A DNA stretch of 64,000 nt, taken from contig JADHPT010000003.1 of the NCBI GenBank assembly GCA_016778305.1, positions 1 through 64,000 of the forward strand, in the 5' to 3' direction. Position numbers and translations under genes: made by a program. Positions 16,287 through 24,935 of the stretch are shown here, in pieces. Each line of letters starts with the position of its first letter. The stretch's first letter is position 1. Under the pieces are notes generated by a model, which had not been told where the DNA came from, made no database searches, and saw only the letters and a program-made list of their open reading frames with translations. The stretch comes from Candidatus Poseidonia sp. Lineage in GTDB: Archaea; Thermoplasmatota; Poseidoniia; Poseidoniales; Poseidoniaceae.

Positions 16287-17498
16287 TTGGCTGAAATCCT
16301 TTGTAGCAGGCTCTATTTCAACTGGATTGCTTCGTGACTGTATCAATCCAATGACACGCTGCCAGGGGATGAAGAAACGCAGAACAGCCATCAGACTCAA
16401 GAATAAGAGGGCAGAGATGACCAAGCCATAGGTCAACGTCAATTCAATCGATTCTGAGACCTGCCCCGCCCACTGACTTCCAGTGGTATCCGATACAATG
16501 GTCAGCAGCACTTTGTGGAAGCCAAGAGCTACCATCGTCGCAATACCGGTCAATCCAAGGAAGAGGAAGGTGTGTCTCAAGTGCGTATTCAGAACGTTGT
16601 CCATTTGGCGCACATATTCTGGATCACGCTTGCATGATTCAGGAAGACGGAATGCATATTCCAGGTTGCGAATGACACCGTAACTTGCTTCTTGGAAGAC
16701 CATGATCAAGACCGCGATGAGAATGAGATTGAATTGCTCTTGGGTCACCAATTTGAGTCCAAACAGCCCAATGGTCGGGTCTGAGGTCTGACTTTCGAGG
16801 ACGGCAAGGGTTCCTCCGTACGAACCCAATTGTGATTTGATCAGAGGGAAGGTCAGGATGGCGTGTATACCCAAGAACAGCAGCGTAAATCCAATGGCCC
16901 ATGCGATGGAACGTCGTGACAGACCCCAGATCCCTCGAGTACCCATGATTACGGGCAGGAGATAAATGAACATAATGAGCAATGACATAATCATCAACAA
17001 TGGCCACTGGAGTGTTTGCAATTCTGAATCGGTGGGTAAGCGTAAATCAAAGGAAAAGAGCATACCTGCGAACCACGAAAGGGTAAGTCGGCCGATCAGG
17101 AGAACGATGAGACCGACGATGAAACCCAATTTGATACGCTGTTGAACCTTTGGTGTTTGGAATGCGAGGAAGGCCATCGCACCACCAAGACCCAATCCCA
17201 GTACCATGGGGACGAAGAAACGAGCGAGGCCCGAACGACCCTCTCCGGTGAGCCAATCGCCCAACGGGAGTTGGTCCGATATGAGCAATTCAATGGTATC
17301 GAACAGAATTGTATGATCGATGGAGCCAACAACATAGGTTGAGACGACTTCGAGATACATTCCAATCAAGGCCACCGTTGCAACCACCTGCAGCGTTATG
17401 ATTTGCCATTGCCGACGTAGGTTCTTGAGATGCAGCGTACGTGGACGTGCGCTTCCCTCGAGGAGAACATCTGACTGGAGACCGACTTCACCCGCCAT
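16281..17498 (-). CDS. Multi-spanning membrane protein of the DUF58 operon, unknown
   Basis: 405 residues from the ATG at 17498 (MAGEVGLQSDV), with about eight to nine hydrophobic helices (for example LQVVATVALIGMYLEVVSTY, FIVGLIVLLIGRLTLSWFAG, LLMIMSLLIMFIYLLPVIMG) and a short cytoplasmic tail. The start lies 1 nt after the stop of the upstream DUF58 gene, so they are co-transcribed and probably work together. It is not one of the standard partners (no transglutaminase or vWA motif). The open frame runs to 17570 but would overlap DUF58 by 71 nt. Confidence 0.65.
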   Translation of the reverse strand: MAGEVGLQSDVLLEGSARPRTLHLKNLRRQWQIITLQVVATVALIGMYLEVVSTYVVGSIDHTILFDTIELLISDQLPLGDWLTGEGRSGLARFFVPMVLGLGLGGAMAFLAFQTPKVQQRIKLGFIVGLIVLLIGRLTLSWFAGMLFSFDLRLPTDSELQTLQWPLLMIMSLLIMFIYLLPVIMGTRGIWGLSRRSIAWAIGFTLLFLGIHAILTFPLIKSQLGSYGGTLAVLESQTSDPTIGLFGLKLVTQEQFNLILIAVLIMVFQEASYGVIRNLEYAFRLPESCKRDPEYVRQMDNVLNTHLRHTFLFLGLTGIATMVALGFHKVLLTIVSDTTGSQWAGQVSESIELTLTYGLVISALLFLSLMAVLRFFIPWQRVIGLIQSRSNPVEIEPATKDFSQL

Positions 17499-17499
17499 C

Positions 17500-18753
17500 T
17501 TAGTACCCCCGGACCTGCATGAGTGCCTGTGACAAATCCATGTCAGGCATCCAGTCGATGACCTGTGCACCCGAACCTGCCAACGTGGTCAAACGATTCT
17601 GACGTTCGAGTTTGAGCACTTCGTATGACATACGAGGAATACGGCTGACCAAGCGTTCAAAGTCAACGCTTGAAGGCGAAAGAACCGTGACTTCGTGACC
17701 TCGTCCTACCAAATCGCGTACGGCGGCAGGAACTGTTCCGTCGCCCTCGCACGATGAGATGATGAAGACTGGGCTGCCTCTACTGAAGCGCCCACTGAGA
17801 GAATTGGTCACCGCTTGAAGAGGCATTTCGCCCTTCGGCGTCACGCCTGCAAGAGCACTGAGGATTTTGAAATACTGCTTGTCACCCGTGTCGGGAGGCA
17901 GATAGGAGAGTTTCTCATCGTAAATCGCCAATGCAACTGAATCTCGACGTTGCAGGAAGAAGGCTGCGAGACTGGCTGCAGATACTGTCCCCATTTCGAG
18001 AGGATTCTTGAGAACCGTACCAATACGCGCCAAATCACGACTGTCCAAGATTAGGAAAAGGTCGGTGACTGCATCACGGCACTTTTCGTTGACCATCAAT
18101 TCACCCGTTCGGGCGTATGCTTTCCAATTGATATTCTTGAACGGGTCTCCGGGGACGTATTCCCTCAACGAATAGAATTCAGAGCCTTGTCCTGGTGTTC
18201 TTAGGGTGGTGGCACCCGTGTACATCTTAGGGGTTCGGCTGCGCAAAAATGCTTCTTCGATGTCCTTGATCTGCGGGAAAATCACAATGTCGCTGTGGTG
18301 GTCTACGTACATATCTTCAACACCGAGGTTGAAAGTATTTCGAGCACGTAGTGACACAGGGCCGATGGAGTAGTGGCCACGCAGAGGACAGCGTAGAACG
18401 TAACGAATACGCGCACTTTCGCCAGGCTTGAGGTTCAATTGCATTTGATTGAGGCCACTTCGTAATTTCATTTCGTGAGGAATGTTATCGTAAATATCCA
18501 ACATCTGAGTTTTCCGATTGCTGCGGTTGGTGACGAGCAACTCAACATAAAGGTCGTCCCCTTTGTACAGGTTATCAGCGGAAAGAGTGCGCTGAACTTC
18601 GACATCACCGTGGCCTGAAATCCATGAATTCACGACGATAAAGGCGACAAGGCTCAATCCAAGGATCATCATTTGTTGATTGGAAATCATCATCCCAATC
18701 AGGACCAAAGCAATGCCTCCGGTGAAGGTGAATGCTGCTTTACGAGTCCACAT
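17500..18753 (-). CDS. DUF58 domain membrane protein
   Basis: 417 residues. Two N-terminal helices (AALVLIG-type and MMILGLSLVAFIVVN) are followed by a CARDB-like extracytoplasmic region and the DUF58 signature YVPGDPFKNINWKAYARTGE near 200-220. A vWA-like segment follows (LFLILDSRD, then VALAIYDEKLSYLPP). DUF58 proteins normally occur with a MoxR AAA ATPase and vWA or transglutaminase proteins in a maturation or chaperone system of unclear substrate. Here the neighbours are DUF4350-like (9 nt upstream) and a multi-spanning protein (1 nt downstream), with no MoxR in the window. Confidence 0.85.
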   Translation of the reverse strand: MWTRKAAFTFTGGIALVLIGMMISNQQMMILGLSLVAFIVVNSWISGHGDVEVQRTLSADNLYKGDDLYVELLVTNRSNRKTQMLDIYDNIPHEMKLRSGLNQMQLNLKPGESARIRYVLRCPLRGHYSIGPVSLRARNTFNLGVEDMYVDHHSDIVIFPQIKDIEEAFLRSRTPKMYTGATTLRTPGQGSEFYSLREYVPGDPFKNINWKAYARTGELMVNEKCRDAVTDLFLILDSRDLARIGTVLKNPLEMGTVSAASLAAFFLQRRDSVALAIYDEKLSYLPPDTGDKQYFKILSALAGVTPKGEMPLQAVTNSLSGRFSRGSPVFIISSCEGDGTVPAAVRDLVGRGHEVTVLSPSSVDFERLVSRIPRMSYEVLKLERQNRLTTLAGSGAQVIDWMPDMDLSQALMQVRGY

Positions 18754-18762
18754 GATACCGCC

Positions 18763-20403
18763 TCACTGACGTCCCCACGCCTTGATTCGTTTGACCAGAG
18801 CAACCGTTTGTTCAAGCGTGTATCGGTTGCTTGCTTCGACGGCAAATTTAGCCAGTACTGGGTCGTTGATCATTGAAACCAACTCGTTTGCTTTCATCGC
18901 TTGGAATTCTTCTCGGTTCAAACCGTTCTGATTTCGTACCTTTGAAAGGAAGACTTGGCGGATCTTCTCCACTTTGGAGTAGTAGGCATATCGGTTCGCA
19001 TCACCAAATCCATAGTAGATGATGCTGAATACGTGCCGCCACGGTTCAGGGTCACGTTTCTTGATGAGGACCGCTTCGAAGGTGATGAAGAGAATGAGGA
19101 AAAGAAGGAGCATAGCAAGTCCTTCTCCGGTGAAGTAGACCAAGAGGAAGTAAACCGTGTTGTAGGAGTCAGCAGCCAATGCGCTTTGCGGGTGGCGTGA
19201 CTCGTCAAAGATAACCATGGCGTTTTCTGCAGGTTGTCCTTCCTCGCCGACCAGTTCGCTCATCAATGCTTCTGCAATGAAGTCAAGCGCCCATTTTCGA
19301 TTGTCATTCTCGGGCATCAACGTTGCAGTTTCCCCATAATCGCCGTCGTTGAATCCTTCGTAATCGTACATGGCGTTGATGAGGGCGGAACCGTCAGCGA
19401 TGAACAATACACGACCTCCGTCAGTGGGTGAGCAACTTGCTCGAGCACATGCTTCGATGCTGAGATTGAATTGGCCCCAGCGATCGGGTGTTTCCGGTGT
19501 GATTTCATTGCCAACCCAAATTTCTCCGTCTCCGTTGACGTCAACGGTTGCTTCGTTGCTGGTCAGGGCCCGTATGGCAACTTCGGTCAAGGGACCTCGT
19601 ACACCAGGAATCACTTCCAATGCGGTAATGTTGTTGAGCAACATTTGGTAGGTTGCGTTGTACTCCACGATACCTCCAACGAGATGGTGAGCGCACAAGC
19701 CGGCTTGGGATTCGGTCAAACTTTGTCCGTCAAGTTTTGCACACGGATGCTCACCAGGCCCATCGGGCACACCCCACCGGTCGTGCGTGGAGAGGGTCGT
19801 TGGGTCAACTTCGGTGCCGTTCATCCCGCAAGGATTGGATTGTACACACATCCAGATGTAATTGTAATCCAATTCTGCCACATAAGTCGTATCAAAGACT
19901 TGTTCACCAGTGTATCGAATTCCAAATGCCTCAGCGATGGTGTTGGCATATCCGTAATCTTCGAGGATGAGCGCTGTGCCGCCTGCTTCAACGAACTCAA
20001 CGATTGCATTGATTTCTGAAGGAGAAAATCCATTGCCTGAGGCAATGGTGATGAAACCGTCTTCGTCAAATTGAGGCAAGGTGAGGGTGTCTCGTTCGAC
20101 ACCTGCCAAGACATAGGTCGTGTTGCGAGGGTCCTCAATGTCGGCGAGCAATAGCGGACTGCTGACCAGTGAACGGGTTTCGATATTCATAGCGCGAATG
20201 TCTTCACGGAAGGCAGACATATCGTTCCAATCATCGTCATATGCCGATAGTTGGTTGGTGGCGCTGATGTTGATAAAATTCGACATAATCGTAAGAAGAA
20301 GAATCAGCATGACTCCCCAAAACGAAGCTTGGAGGGCGAGCCTCCGAGCATTGAAGTTGGCGGGGAGTCCAAGCATGTACATCACGAGGGAGACAGTTCC
20401 CAA
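18763..20403 (-). CDS. DUF4350-like membrane protein
   Basis: 546 residues: N-terminal helix (ASFWGVMLILLLTIMSNFI), a large extracytoplasmic domain, a second helix near 430-455 (GEGLAMLLLFLILFITFEAVL) and a cytoplasmic helical tail. The segments DEDGFITIASGNGFSPSEI and IVEFVEAGGTALILEDYGY match the Rossmann-like DUF4350 domain seen beside MoxR/DUF58 genes. Four cysteines in the outer domain (WMCVQSNPCG, HPCAK, GLCAHH) and CARASC could form disulfides. The C-terminal tail (EKIRQVFLSKVRNQ...) may dock a cytoplasmic partner. MGTVSLVMYMLG at 20403 is the first start; MYMLG seven codons on is an alternative. Confidence 0.7.
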   Translation of the reverse strand: MGTVSLVMYMLGLPANFNARRLALQASFWGVMLILLLTIMSNFINISATNQLSAYDDDWNDMSAFREDIRAMNIETRSLVSSPLLLADIEDPRNTTYVLAGVERDTLTLPQFDEDGFITIASGNGFSPSEINAIVEFVEAGGTALILEDYGYANTIAEAFGIRYTGEQVFDTTYVAELDYNYIWMCVQSNPCGMNGTEVDPTTLSTHDRWGVPDGPGEHPCAKLDGQSLTESQAGLCAHHLVGGIVEYNATYQMLLNNITALEVIPGVRGPLTEVAIRALTSNEATVDVNGDGEIWVGNEITPETPDRWGQFNLSIEACARASCSPTDGGRVLFIADGSALINAMYDYEGFNDGDYGETATLMPENDNRKWALDFIAEALMSELVGEEGQPAENAMVIFDESRHPQSALAADSYNTVYFLLVYFTGEGLAMLLLFLILFITFEAVLIKKRDPEPWRHVFSIIYYGFGDANRYAYYSKVEKIRQVFLSKVRNQNGLNREEFQAMKANELVSMINDPVLAKFAVEASNRYTLEQTVALVKRIKAWGRQ

Positions 20404-20428
20404 ATCAGCACGGGCTCCTATGACTTTA

Positions 20429-20445
20429 GAAGGTTGTCCACCTTC
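20429..20445. terminator. Hairpin between PRC-barrel and DUF4350 genes
   Basis: GAAGGT and ACCTTC arms (6 bp) with a 5-nt loop, 35 nt past the PRC-barrel stop on the minus strand. No T-run follows, so terminator, attenuator or operator are all possible. Confidence 0.25.
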
Positions 20446-20479
20446 GTGGATAAAATGCTCATCCAGATGTAAGCGCCAT

Positions 20480-20719
20480 TCATTGATTGAGGTGGATTTT
20501 TGCAGCGATTCTAGAAACCGAAGACGAAGGAATTTTCACCGTGCTTTGATCGTTCTCGAAAGGAAGTGCTGAGGGGTCAACGGTTGACTCAACACTCACA
20601 ACGAGATCGCTCAACATACCGGTATTGAGATCAAAATGAATGTCCTTGAGGCGCCCGAGGAGTGCCCCCGTGCGGTCTACGACCTCTCTTCCAATTACTT
20701 CCCTCCCGAAAATTGCCAT
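20480..20719 (-). CDS. PRC-barrel domain protein
   Basis: 79 residues from MAIFGREVIGREVVDRTG. The glycine-spaced beta pattern (GREVIGREVVDRTGALLGRL, then DIHFDLNTGMLSDLVV) is the PRC-barrel fold, found in photosynthetic reaction centres, RimM and many small archaeal proteins; one archaeal family (CdpB) works in cell division. It lies 67 nt downstream of CDC48 on the same strand. Starts upstream to 20755 are open, but the fold begins at 20719. Its specific role is not shown. Confidence 0.8.
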   Translation of the reverse strand: MAIFGREVIGREVVDRTGALLGRLKDIHFDLNTGMLSDLVVSVESTVDPSALPFENDQSTVKIPSSSVSRIAAKIHLNQ

Positions 20720-20767
20720 CAGTGTCACCCCGTTGGTAACCTTCCGGTGAAGCAATCCCTTGAATGC

Positions 20768-20785
20768 GTCGGTTGGTTAACCGAC
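20768..20785 (-). terminator. Hairpin directly after the CDC48 stop codon
   Basis: GTCGGTT/AACCGAC arms (7 bp perfect, 4-nt loop) start 2 nt past the CDC48 stop. No T-run follows. It may stabilise or partly terminate the CDC48 mRNA ahead of the PRC-barrel gene. Confidence 0.35.
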
Positions 20786-20786
20786 A

Positions 20787-23015
20787 TCACATCGTTTCCA
20801 TGCCGCGACTGAAGTCTCGGTTTCGCTTGATGTTCGTCAAGCCAGATGTGAGGCGTGTTTCCATCTTTTGGTAGTATTCCAGCATGTCAGGAGTTACGGT
20901 AGGGCGAACTCGGGAAATTGCTTCCTCAAAGTGAGCCTTTGTGACCTTCTTTTTGTTAGCACGCATGCAGATGAGGGCTGCTTCTCGGCAAACAGCTTCA
21001 ATATCGGCTCCAGTGAAGCCATCCATGCCTGTCAAGATGTCGTTGAAGGAGAATTTACTGAGAGGCATACCTTCAGAATGAATACTGAAGATTGCCTCTC
21101 GGGCCCCCGTGTCGGGAGGAGGCACGTGCAAGACACGTTCGAAGCGACCGCTCCGCAGGAGAGCCGGGTCAATCATTTCGGGACGATTGGTGGCTGCGAC
21201 GATGATGACTCCATCGAGTGATTCGACACCGTCCATACTCGCCAATAATTGATTCACGACACGGTTGCCAACATCGCTTCCCTCAGAGGCGCTACCGCCA
21301 CTGCGCATGCTCGCAATGGACTCAAACTCATCAAGGAAAATGATGGAGGGTGCGGATTGCTTTGCTTTCTTGAAAATTTCACGGATGGCACGTTCGGATT
21401 CACCCACCCATTTTGAAATCAATTCTGGCCCTTTGATGCTGATGAAGTTCGCTTGCGCCTCGTTAGCAATGGCCTTGGCCAAGAGAGTCTTACCGGTACC
21501 AGGTGCGCCGAACAGAACAATTCCTCGAGGTGGTTTGATTCCAAAGTGTTCAAACAATTCTGGCTTGGTGAGTGGCCATTCAACCGATTCCTTGAGGCGA
21601 TCTTTGACCTCGAGAAGGCCGCCGACTTCGTCCCAAGATATTTCGGGTACTTCGACATAAATTTCACGGAGCGCAGAGGGTTCAACATCACGAATCGCTT
21701 CTTTGAAATCGTCCATACATACTTCCATCTTTTCAAGAACTTCTGGAGGGAGCGTTTCCTCTTCAAGGTCAATTTCTGGGAGGTATCGGCGCAAGGCACG
21801 CATGGCCGCTTCACGAACCAAGGCAGCAAGATCTGCACCGACAAAGCCGTATGTATTGTCGAGAACCCATGAGATGTCAAAATCATCGGAAATAGGCATT
21901 TGGCGGGTGTGGACATCCATGATTTCGCTTCGTCCTTCTCGGTCGGGCACACCGATCTCGATCTCTCGGTCAAAGCGACCGGGGCGACGAAGGGCTGGGT
22001 CGAGTGCATCCCTTCGGTTGGTAGCTCCGATGATGACAACATTGTCTCGCCCTTGCATGCCGTCCATGAGCGTGAGCATCTGTGCGACCACACGACGTTC
22101 TACTTCACCCGATACGTCTTCCCGCTTGGGGCAAATGGAGTCGATTTCGTCGATGAAGATGATTGCTGGAGAATTCGCAGATGCTTCATCAAAAATTTCT
22201 CGGAGTTTCTTTTCGGATTCTCCGTAGTACTTGGAAATGATTTCCGGTCCATTGATACTCTTGAAATGTGCGTTTACCTCGGTTGCAACAGCCTTGGCAA
22301 TCATCGTCTTACCCGTACCGGGAGGGCCGTGGAGAAGAACTCCTTTGGGGGAGTCAATGCCCAATCGTCGGAACAGTTCGGGATGCTTGAGGGGCAATTC
22401 AATCATTTCACGGACCTTGAGGAGTTGTTGGCCGATGCCTCCGACATCTTCGTACGTGATACCTTCGGATTGACCGAGGTCTTCCTCGGCCACCGCTTCG
22501 TCTTTGATGATGATCTCGGTATCGGTCGTGACTTTGACAATGCCCTTTGGAACGGTTTGAACGACTGCAAACGGGAGTGCTTCAGCGAACAGCGTCATGC
22601 CCGGGATAAAGATACGGTCGCCAGCGACCACGGGCCGCTTGGCAAGTCCACGCTTTGCGAAGCCTTCGATGCCGGGGCCAAATTTGACCTTCTGCTTATT
22701 GGCCATCACGGGAGAGATGGTCAACTTCGTACATTCTTTGGCTTCGACTCTTCGAACGGTCACACGGTCACCGAGGCTGACGCCTGCGTTTTTGCGGATG
22801 ATACCGTCAACTCTGATGATGTCCATTTTTGCATCTTCGGGTCGACTACGCCAATAAATAGCAGCTGTAGAGCGTTCATCCCCGCTGATTTCGACGATAT
22901 CGCCTGGCTTGAGATCGAGGCCCATCTCCGAGGAGATTCGGGCTCGACCGTGCCCAACGTCGGACGGTATGGCCTTGGAAACACGCACTTCAATGGATTC
23001 GTCTTTGTCCGCCAT
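20787..23015 (-). CDS. cdc48: CDC48/VAT-type AAA ATPase (p97 homologue)
   Basis: 742 residues, matching VAT of Thermoplasma in length. Hexameric unfoldase acting in the cytoplasm, often with the proteasome. Layout: N-terminal double-psi barrel and beta clam (1-185); D1 with Walker A GPPGTGKT (230-237), Walker B IIFIDEID and arginine-finger segment LRRPGRFDREI; D2 with Walker A GAPGTGKT and Walker B IIFLDEFES, followed by LLRSGRFERV. D2 has DEFE where DEID is usual; the catalytic Glu is kept. The C-terminus lacks an HbYX proteasome-docking motif. AGGAGAG lies just before the ATG and a TATA-like box at 23053-23062. Confidence 0.97.
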   Translation of the reverse strand: MADKDESIEVRVSKAIPSDVGHGRARISSEMGLDLKPGDIVEISGDERSTAAIYWRSRPEDAKMDIIRVDGIIRKNAGVSLGDRVTVRRVEAKECTKLTISPVMANKQKVKFGPGIEGFAKRGLAKRPVVAGDRIFIPGMTLFAEALPFAVVQTVPKGIVKVTTDTEIIIKDEAVAEEDLGQSEGITYEDVGGIGQQLLKVREMIELPLKHPELFRRLGIDSPKGVLLHGPPGTGKTMIAKAVATEVNAHFKSINGPEIISKYYGESEKKLREIFDEASANSPAIIFIDEIDSICPKREDVSGEVERRVVAQMLTLMDGMQGRDNVVIIGATNRRDALDPALRRPGRFDREIEIGVPDREGRSEIMDVHTRQMPISDDFDISWVLDNTYGFVGADLAALVREAAMRALRRYLPEIDLEEETLPPEVLEKMEVCMDDFKEAIRDVEPSALREIYVEVPEISWDEVGGLLEVKDRLKESVEWPLTKPELFEHFGIKPPRGIVLFGAPGTGKTLLAKAIANEAQANFISIKGPELISKWVGESERAIREIFKKAKQSAPSIIFLDEFESIASMRSGGSASEGSDVGNRVVNQLLASMDGVESLDGVIIVAATNRPEMIDPALLRSGRFERVLHVPPPDTGAREAIFSIHSEGMPLSKFSFNDILTGMDGFTGADIEAVCREAALICMRANKKKVTKAHFEEAISRVRPTVTPDMLEYYQKMETRLTSGLTNIKRNRDFSRGMETM

Positions 23016-23052
23016 AATATTCTCTCCTGTCTAATTTTGTTGATGCTTTGAC

Positions 23053-23062
23053 GGTATATTAA
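23053..23062 (-). promoter_or_regulatory. TATA-like box of cdc48
   Basis: Minus-strand TTAATATACC about 43 nt upstream of the cdc48 ATG, giving a leader of roughly 17 nt that contains the AGGAGAG ribosome-binding site. Confidence 0.5.
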
Positions 23063-23115
23063 CGCACGCCACTAAGGGTTTCGCTCCGCCTCGCACATGG
23101 AAATCATTGCTGGGG

Positions 23116-23124
23116 ACTATAAAC
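23116..23124 (+). promoter_or_regulatory. TATA-like box of the aldehyde dehydrogenase gene
   Basis: ACTATAAAC with a transcription start expected near 23148, which gives a leader of about 65 nt before the ATG at 23213. It is divergent to the cdc48 promoter in the same spacer. Confidence 0.45.
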
Positions 23125-23212
23125 CCGAGGCCGAATTCCTTTGAAGCACTCAAATCCCTCTTCATTCAAGCGAGCCATCACATTCAAGAGACGAATATGT
23201 GTCGCTCGCTTT

Positions 23213-24841
23213 ATGGTTCATGTTCTCGAAACTGGTCTGGAATTCCTCCAAGCAGATAACCCCAACGGCAAACCCTCAGTACGAGGCTTCAACATCATCA
23301 ACGGTCAATTAGCCAATGCCAGTAACGGACAAAGCTTCCAATCAATCAACCCTGCTCTTCTCGCAGATTGCCTCGGCGAATTCCCGCTTTCAACCCGTGA
23401 GGACGTGCATGCTGCCCTCAATGCAGCGCAGGCAGCATTCCCTGCTTGGTCAGCGACCCCTGCGCCAACTCGCGGCCAAATCATTGGCAATATGGGTCGC
23501 TTGCTCATGGAACACAAAGACGACCTCGTGGCTCTCGAAACACGTGAAATCGGTAAAACCCTCAAAGAATCCGGTGGCGAAATCCAAGAAGCGATCGATA
23601 CATGTCTCTTTTTCCAGTCAGAAGGGCGACGACTCTACGGCCAAACCGTCAACTCGGAATTGCCCGACAAGGAATTGTTCACCTATCGCCGCCCCCTGGG
23701 CGTCTGCGGTATCATCAATGCCTGCAATTTCCCATCAGCAGTTCCTTTCTGGAAGATGATTCCAGCCATCATGTGCGGCAATACCTGCGTTTGGAAGAGC
23801 CCCCAAGACGCTCCGCTCCTTTCCTTTGCTCTTGCTCGCATCATGCACCAAGCAGGCCTTCCAGACGGCGTGATCAACCTCGTTCACGGAAAAGGGAGCG
23901 GGGCTGGCCAGTACCTTGTCGACGCTGTTGACGAAGGTTTGGTCAACAAGATCTCGTTCACGGGTTCGACTGAAGTTGGAAAGATGATCGGGGAAGTGTG
24001 TGGACGAAACCTGGTTTCATGCTCACTCGAACTTGGCGGGAAAAATCCCTTGGTCGTGATGCCCTCTGCCAACCTCGACAACGCAGTAGCAGGAGCATAT
24101 TGGGGCGCCTTTGGAACCGCTGGCCAACGCTGCACAAGTTTGGGCAACCTCATCCTCCACGAAAGCATCTACGACGCCTTTATGGAGAAGTTCATGGCCA
24201 AGGTCAAAACAACACGTATCGGTGATTCATCCGTCCACAAGGACGTCCTCTACGGGCCGATGTTGTCACCAAAATACGCCAAGGATTTCATGGCCGGACT
24301 CGACATGGCGAAGGCCTCCGGAGCAACTCAACTCTGGGGCGAAGGAGCGATCACTGCCGACAACCAACCTGAGAATTTCATGGGTGACGCAACAGAGGGC
24401 GTCTTCATGTGGCCTCACGTCTTTGCCGATGTCACTGAAGACATGGATTGCTTCCAAGAAGAAATCTTTGGACCTGTTGTCACCGTGGTCAAGGCCAAAG
24501 ATTTCGATCACGCCCTCCACCTGGCCAACGCAAGCCCCTACGGCCTGTCCTCCGCCATCTACACCAACGACCGACTTGAGGCCTACCGCTACAAGACCGG
24601 CATCAAAGCAGGTATGACCGGCATCAATAACTCTACCACCGGCGCTGAAGCTCATCTGCCCTTTGGTGGCGTCAAAGGTTCGGGCAACGGAACACGCGAA
24701 TCAGGCATCTGGGTCCTTGAAGCATACTCGTACTGGCACGCAGTCAACGATGAATTGTCAGGGAAATTACAACTCGCTCAGATGGATGTTGACGAAATTG
24801 AAATGGTCGAAGCGGAAGTAAATTGGAGCGATTTAGCCTGA
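23213..24841 (+). CDS. NAD(P)-dependent aldehyde dehydrogenase
   Basis: About 542 residues of the aldehyde dehydrogenase superfamily. Visible motifs: VWKSPQDAPL (cofactor lysine), FTGSTEVGKM (Rossmann GxTxxG), LELGGKNP with the general-base Glu, GTAGQRCTS with the catalytic Cys, EEIFGPVV, and LPFGGVKGSGNGTRESG. It oxidises an aldehyde to the acid. The substrate cannot be assigned by eye; semialdehyde dehydrogenases acting on amino-acid or sugar-acid intermediates are close in style. The open frame starts at 23141, but the ATG at 23213 fits the family start and lies downstream of the predicted transcription start. Confidence 0.9.
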   Translation: MVHVLETGLEFLQADNPNGKPSVRGFNIINGQLANASNGQSFQSINPALLADCLGEFPLSTREDVHAALNAAQAAFPAWSATPAPTRGQIIGNMGRLLMEHKDDLVALETREIGKTLKESGGEIQEAIDTCLFFQSEGRRLYGQTVNSELPDKELFTYRRPLGVCGIINACNFPSAVPFWKMIPAIMCGNTCVWKSPQDAPLLSFALARIMHQAGLPDGVINLVHGKGSGAGQYLVDAVDEGLVNKISFTGSTEVGKMIGEVCGRNLVSCSLELGGKNPLVVMPSANLDNAVAGAYWGAFGTAGQRCTSLGNLILHESIYDAFMEKFMAKVKTTRIGDSSVHKDVLYGPMLSPKYAKDFMAGLDMAKASGATQLWGEGAITADNQPENFMGDATEGVFMWPHVFADVTEDMDCFQEEIFGPVVTVVKAKDFDHALHLANASPYGLSSAIYTNDRLEAYRYKTGIKAGMTGINNSTTGAEAHLPFGGVKGSGNGTRESGIWVLEAYSYWHAVNDELSGKLQLAQMDVDEIEMVEAEVNWSDLA

Positions 24842-24904
24842 TTTTCTAACACTTTTACCCTGTGGGTGAATGGTGAACCTCAAAGACCCTGCGCTAGTCC
24901 GCTA

Positions 24905-24926
24905 ACATATCCCCTTTGGGATACGT
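24905..24926. promoter_or_regulatory. Palindrome overlapping the sdhC TATA-like box
   Basis: TATCCC (24908-24913) and GGGATA (24918-24923) are perfect arms with a 4-nt centre. Adding AC at 24905-24906 and GT at 24925-24926 extends the symmetry with one mismatch. ACATATCC within it is centred 27 nt before the sdhC ATG and serves as the TATA-like box, so a bound regulator would block transcription initiation. Confidence 0.45.
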
Positions 24927-24935
24927 GGCGATTTT

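Noticed and set aside
21900-23051. 383-residue open frame on the plus strand over cdc48
   Set aside because: Cysteine- and Phe-rich shadow of a strongly conserved AAA ATPase on the other strand.
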